DNA from: a bacterium
Lineage (GTDB): Bacteria > Chlamydiota > Chlamydiia > Chlamydiales > 2-12-FULL-49-11
NCBI GenBank assembly: GCA_022600215.1
Contig: JAHZKV010000022.1
Location: 1 to 16,752, forward strand
Direction: 5' to 3'
Length of the DNA stretch: 16,752 nucleotides
Shown here in pieces: positions 14,705 to 16,752 of the stretch. The translations under genes were made by a program, and so were the position numbers. Within the stretch, counting starts at the first letter, position 1. Each line of letters starts with the position of its first letter. Under the pieces are notes generated by a model. The model searched no databases and was not told the DNA's origin. It saw nothing but the letters and a program-made list of their open reading frames with translations.

Positions 14705-15092
14705 TATCTTCTTCCGTCTCTTCCTCTGTTTCCTCTATTTTCTCTTTCTTTACGCCTTCTAGGAGGTCATTGATCTTCATGTACTCATCTAAGGTGTTAT
14801 CTATTTTGAAAGTTAAAATAGGAAAATACCTCATCACCACTTTCTTTCTTGCCATTTTGGCAATGGATGCCGAGCACTTTTGAAGCTCTTCGATCATAAA
14901 AGTTTTTTCTTCCTCACTTCCGTTAATAAGACTTACAAAGACTTTGGCATACTGCAAGTCCTTAGATGCTTCTACATTGGTGATAGTTAAAAGCTCTGGA
15001 AGATGGTAATGCTTTAGCTCTAGACGTACAACGTCAGAGATAACTTCTTTGAGAAGGGAGTTGATCCTTTGGATACGTCTTGGTTGTGCCAT
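14697..15092 (-). CDS. rbfA: Ribosome-binding factor A
   Basis: RbfA is a small KH-like protein that helps mature the 30S subunit at the 5' end of 16S rRNA. The 131-residue product starts with the typical PRRIQRINSLLKEVISDVVRLELK helix and contains the strands LLTITNVEASKDLQYAKVFVSL and the helix EELQKCSASIAKMARKKVVMRYFPILTFKID. The last 20 residues are rich in Glu and probably disordered. It follows infB by six bases, with an AGGAG inside the last infB codons 12 bases from the ATG, and overlaps truB by eight. The order infB-rbfA-truB is very widely conserved in bacteria, which adds to the call. Confidence 0.94.
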   Translation of the reverse strand: MAQPRRIQRINSLLKEVISDVVRLELKHYHLPELLTITNVEASKDLQYAKVFVSLINGSEEEKTFMIEELQKCSASIAKMARKKVVMRYFPILTFKIDNTLDEYMKINDLLEGVKKEKIEETEEETEEDNG

Positions 15093-15098
15093 TTTGTT

Positions 15099-16752
15099 TT
15101 ACAACTCCTGCTCTAGGTAGGTCACTTCATATCCTTCAATGATATCGTCCACTTTGAAATCGTTAAACCCTGTGAGCAAGATTCCACACTCGGTATCTTT
15201 TTTCACTTCTTTTACATCATCTTGTATTCGCTTAAGGGAAGCGATAGGTCCTGTGTAGAGAACTTCTCCATCTCTAGTAAGCTTGGCAAGATGTGTTCTC
15301 TTGAGCACACCATTGGTGATGATGGACCCAGCGATATTACCTAGTCGAGAAGATTTAAAGAGGGCAATTACTTTTGCTCCAGCTACCTTTTCTTCATGGC
15401 GGATCTTATCAAGAAGCTTTTGCATCTCTACTTTTACATCATCAATCATGTGATAGATTACATCGTGTAAGATAATTTTAGTCTTCTTTTGCTTGATCAG
15501 TCCTTCTGCATGCTGCTCTACTTTGGTATGGAAACCTAAGACGATGGCATTTGCTGCTTCTGCTAGATTAATATCTGACTCAGAAATTTGTCCCACTTCT
15601 GTTGATACAAAGTTGATAATTACTTTTTCTGTTGGAATCTTCAATAAAGAGTCTTTTACTGCTTCTAAAGAACCACCTACATCTGCTTTTAAGATGATGT
15701 TAATCGTCTTTTTCTGCATTTGAGCAACTTTTTCATCCATGATGGATTGAGCCACTCTGCTTTTTGCTTTTTTAAGCGACATTTGACGGAAAGCACTTTT
15801 TCTTTGTTGAGCAATATCTCTTGCTTCTTTCTCAGATGGTACTACGATAAATTCATTTCCAGCAGGTGGCACGCCAGATAGCCCTGTAACTTTAACCGGT
15901 GTTCCAGCTGGAGCATCTTTTAGTGTTTTCCCATATTCATTTTGCATGGTTTTTGTCTTTCCCCATTCGTGCTCAAATACCACTGCATCACCGTTTTTGA
16001 GTGTACCATTTTGCACTAAAAGGGTAGCAGTAACACCGAGACCTTTGTGCAATTCTGATTCAAGGACGGTTCCACGTGCACGCATCTTAAGATCAGCTCT
16101 TAATTCAAGAACATCTGTTTGAAGGGCAATCATTTCTGCCAACTGAGCTATACCTTCTTTGGTTTTTGCAGAACAATTCACACAAATTACCTCACCACCC
16201 CAAGCTTCAGGGAGAAGGTCCCTTTCAGAGAGTTGCTTATAGATGTTTTCTGCATTGAATCCTGGCTTATCTACTTTGTTGATAGCAACAACTACCGGAA
16301 CTTTGGCTTCTTTTGCTTTTTCAATAGCTTCATCTGTTTGTGGCTTGATCCCTTCATCACCAGCAATTACTAGCACGATAATATCAGTGATGGTAGCTCC
16401 TCTGGTCCGAATAGCAGTAAAGGCTTCGTGACCCGGGGTATCGATAACGGTAAAATCACCATGAGCAGTGTGGCACATAAAAGCACCAATATGCTGAGTA
16501 ATTGCTCCTGCTTCCCCAGAGGTGATGTTACTGTCTCGGAATGCATCAATGATACTGGTTTTACCGTGGTCTACGTGACCCATCACGGTAACAATTGGAG
16601 GTCTAGTGGTAAGATTCTTTTCATTTAACTCTGCAATTTCTTCTTTGAGAGATTTATCGGTTATTTGTAGTTTGTCTTCCAGAGCGGTATCAATTTTAAT
16701 TTGACAGCCAACTTCATTTCCAATTAATTCGATAGTAGTTTCATCGTCAAGA
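15099..16752 (-). CDS. infB: Translation initiation factor IF-2, partial (5' end outside window)
   Basis: IF-2 is the GTPase that places initiator tRNA on the 30S subunit. The frame stays open to the right edge, so 550 C-terminal residues are visible; the usual N-terminal domains lie outside. The first visible residues (LDDETTIELIGNEVGCQIKID, then ALEDKL and RPPIVTVMGHVDHGKT) match the segment just before the G domain. G1 is GHVDHGKT (about 16557-16580), followed by the switch GAITQHIGAF, G3 DTPGHEAF, G4 NKVD (16269-16280) and G5 SAKTKEGI. Domains 2-4 follow, ending with GYEVTYLEQEL. A start at the GTG at 16586 would cut into the G domain and is not real. It heads the rbfA-truB-ychF group in this window. 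Confidence 0.97.
   Translation of the reverse strand, partial: LDDETTIELIGNEVGCQIKIDTALEDKLQITDKSLKEEIAELNEKNLTTRPPIVTVMGHVDHGKTSIIDAFRDSNITSGEAGAITQHIGAFMCHTAHGDFTVIDTPGHEAFTAIRTRGATITDIIVLVIAGDEGIKPQTDEAIEKAKEAKVPVVVAINKVDKPGFNAENIYKQLSERDLLPEAWGGEVICVNCSAKTKEGIAQLAEMIALQTDVLELRADLKMRARGTVLESELHKGLGVTATLLVQNGTLKNGDAVVFEHEWGKTKTMQNEYGKTLKDAPAGTPVKVTGLSGVPPAGNEFIVVPSEKEARDIAQQRKSAFRQMSLKKAKSRVAQSIMDEKVAQMQKKTINIILKADVGGSLEAVKDSLLKIPTEKVIINFVSTEVGQISESDINLAEAANAIVLGFHTKVEQHAEGLIKQKKTKIILHDVIYHMIDDVKVEMQKLLDKIRHEEKVAGAKVIALFKSSRLGNIAGSIITNGVLKRTHLAKLTRDGEVLYTGPIASLKRIQDDVKEVKKDTECGILLTGFNDFKVDDIIEGYEVTYLEQEL

Noticed and set aside
16584..16586. GTG start for infB at 16586
   Set aside because: The same frame stays open to the window edge and encodes typical IF-2 sequence upstream, so the GTG is an internal valine next to the G1 motif.

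Overview
This window reads as a chromosomal segment from a member of the Chlamydiota, probably one of the environmental (non-Chlamydiaceae) families. The main evidence is a minus-strand gene order that matches a known chlamydial neighbourhood: infB, rbfA, truB, ychF, then the type III secretion genes sctU (cdsU/yscU), sctV (cdsV/lcrD), sctW (copN), the chaperone gene scc1, and malQ. Base composition is AT-rich throughout. The genus cannot be fixed from the sequence alone.

Layout from left to right. Positions 1-58 hold the first codons of a minus-strand membrane protein gene that runs off the edge. Next come an APH/homoserine-kinase-like gene (minus), a small exported protein (plus) and an exported SirB1/transglutaminase-like protein with TPR-like repeats (minus). 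treY (plus) follows and collides tail-to-tail with malQ (minus); the two overlap by 12 bp. From 5054 to 12273 the minus strand carries the type III export module, read as sctU, sctV, (insert), copN, scc1, malQ. From 12902 to the right edge is a translation cluster, read as infB (5' end outside the window), rbfA, truB, ychF, with 1-6 bp gaps or an 8 bp overlap. ribF, which sits between truB and ychF in Chlamydia trachomatis, is not there.

The conserved order is interrupted twice by genes I do not recognise. One is a secreted 140-residue protein between sctV and copN. The other is a 123-residue putative membrane protein, on the opposite strand, between ychF and sctU. Both interruptions carry copies of one 81-bp repeat (three copies: 8429-8509 inverted, 8974-9054, 12816-12896). 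Each copy folds into three consecutive hairpins, and the copies differ by paired, compensating changes in the stems. Two inverted copies bracket the secreted-protein gene exactly, and two copies lie 2-5 bp from the stop codons of sctV and ychF. This repeat family and its cargo-like arrangement are the most interesting content of the window.

Functionally, SctU and SctV form the export gate of the injectisome, CopN is the plug/gatekeeper and Scc1 its chaperone. MalQ and TreY point to glycogen and maltodextrin handling, with possible trehalose synthesis. Good candidate sigma-70-type (sigma66) promoters are visible before sctU, copN and the 123-residue orphan; all three have a TTGCA-type -35 and a 17-bp spacer. 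No RNA genes, CRISPR arrays or recognisable transposases were seen. No gene-free stretch exceeds 150 bp.
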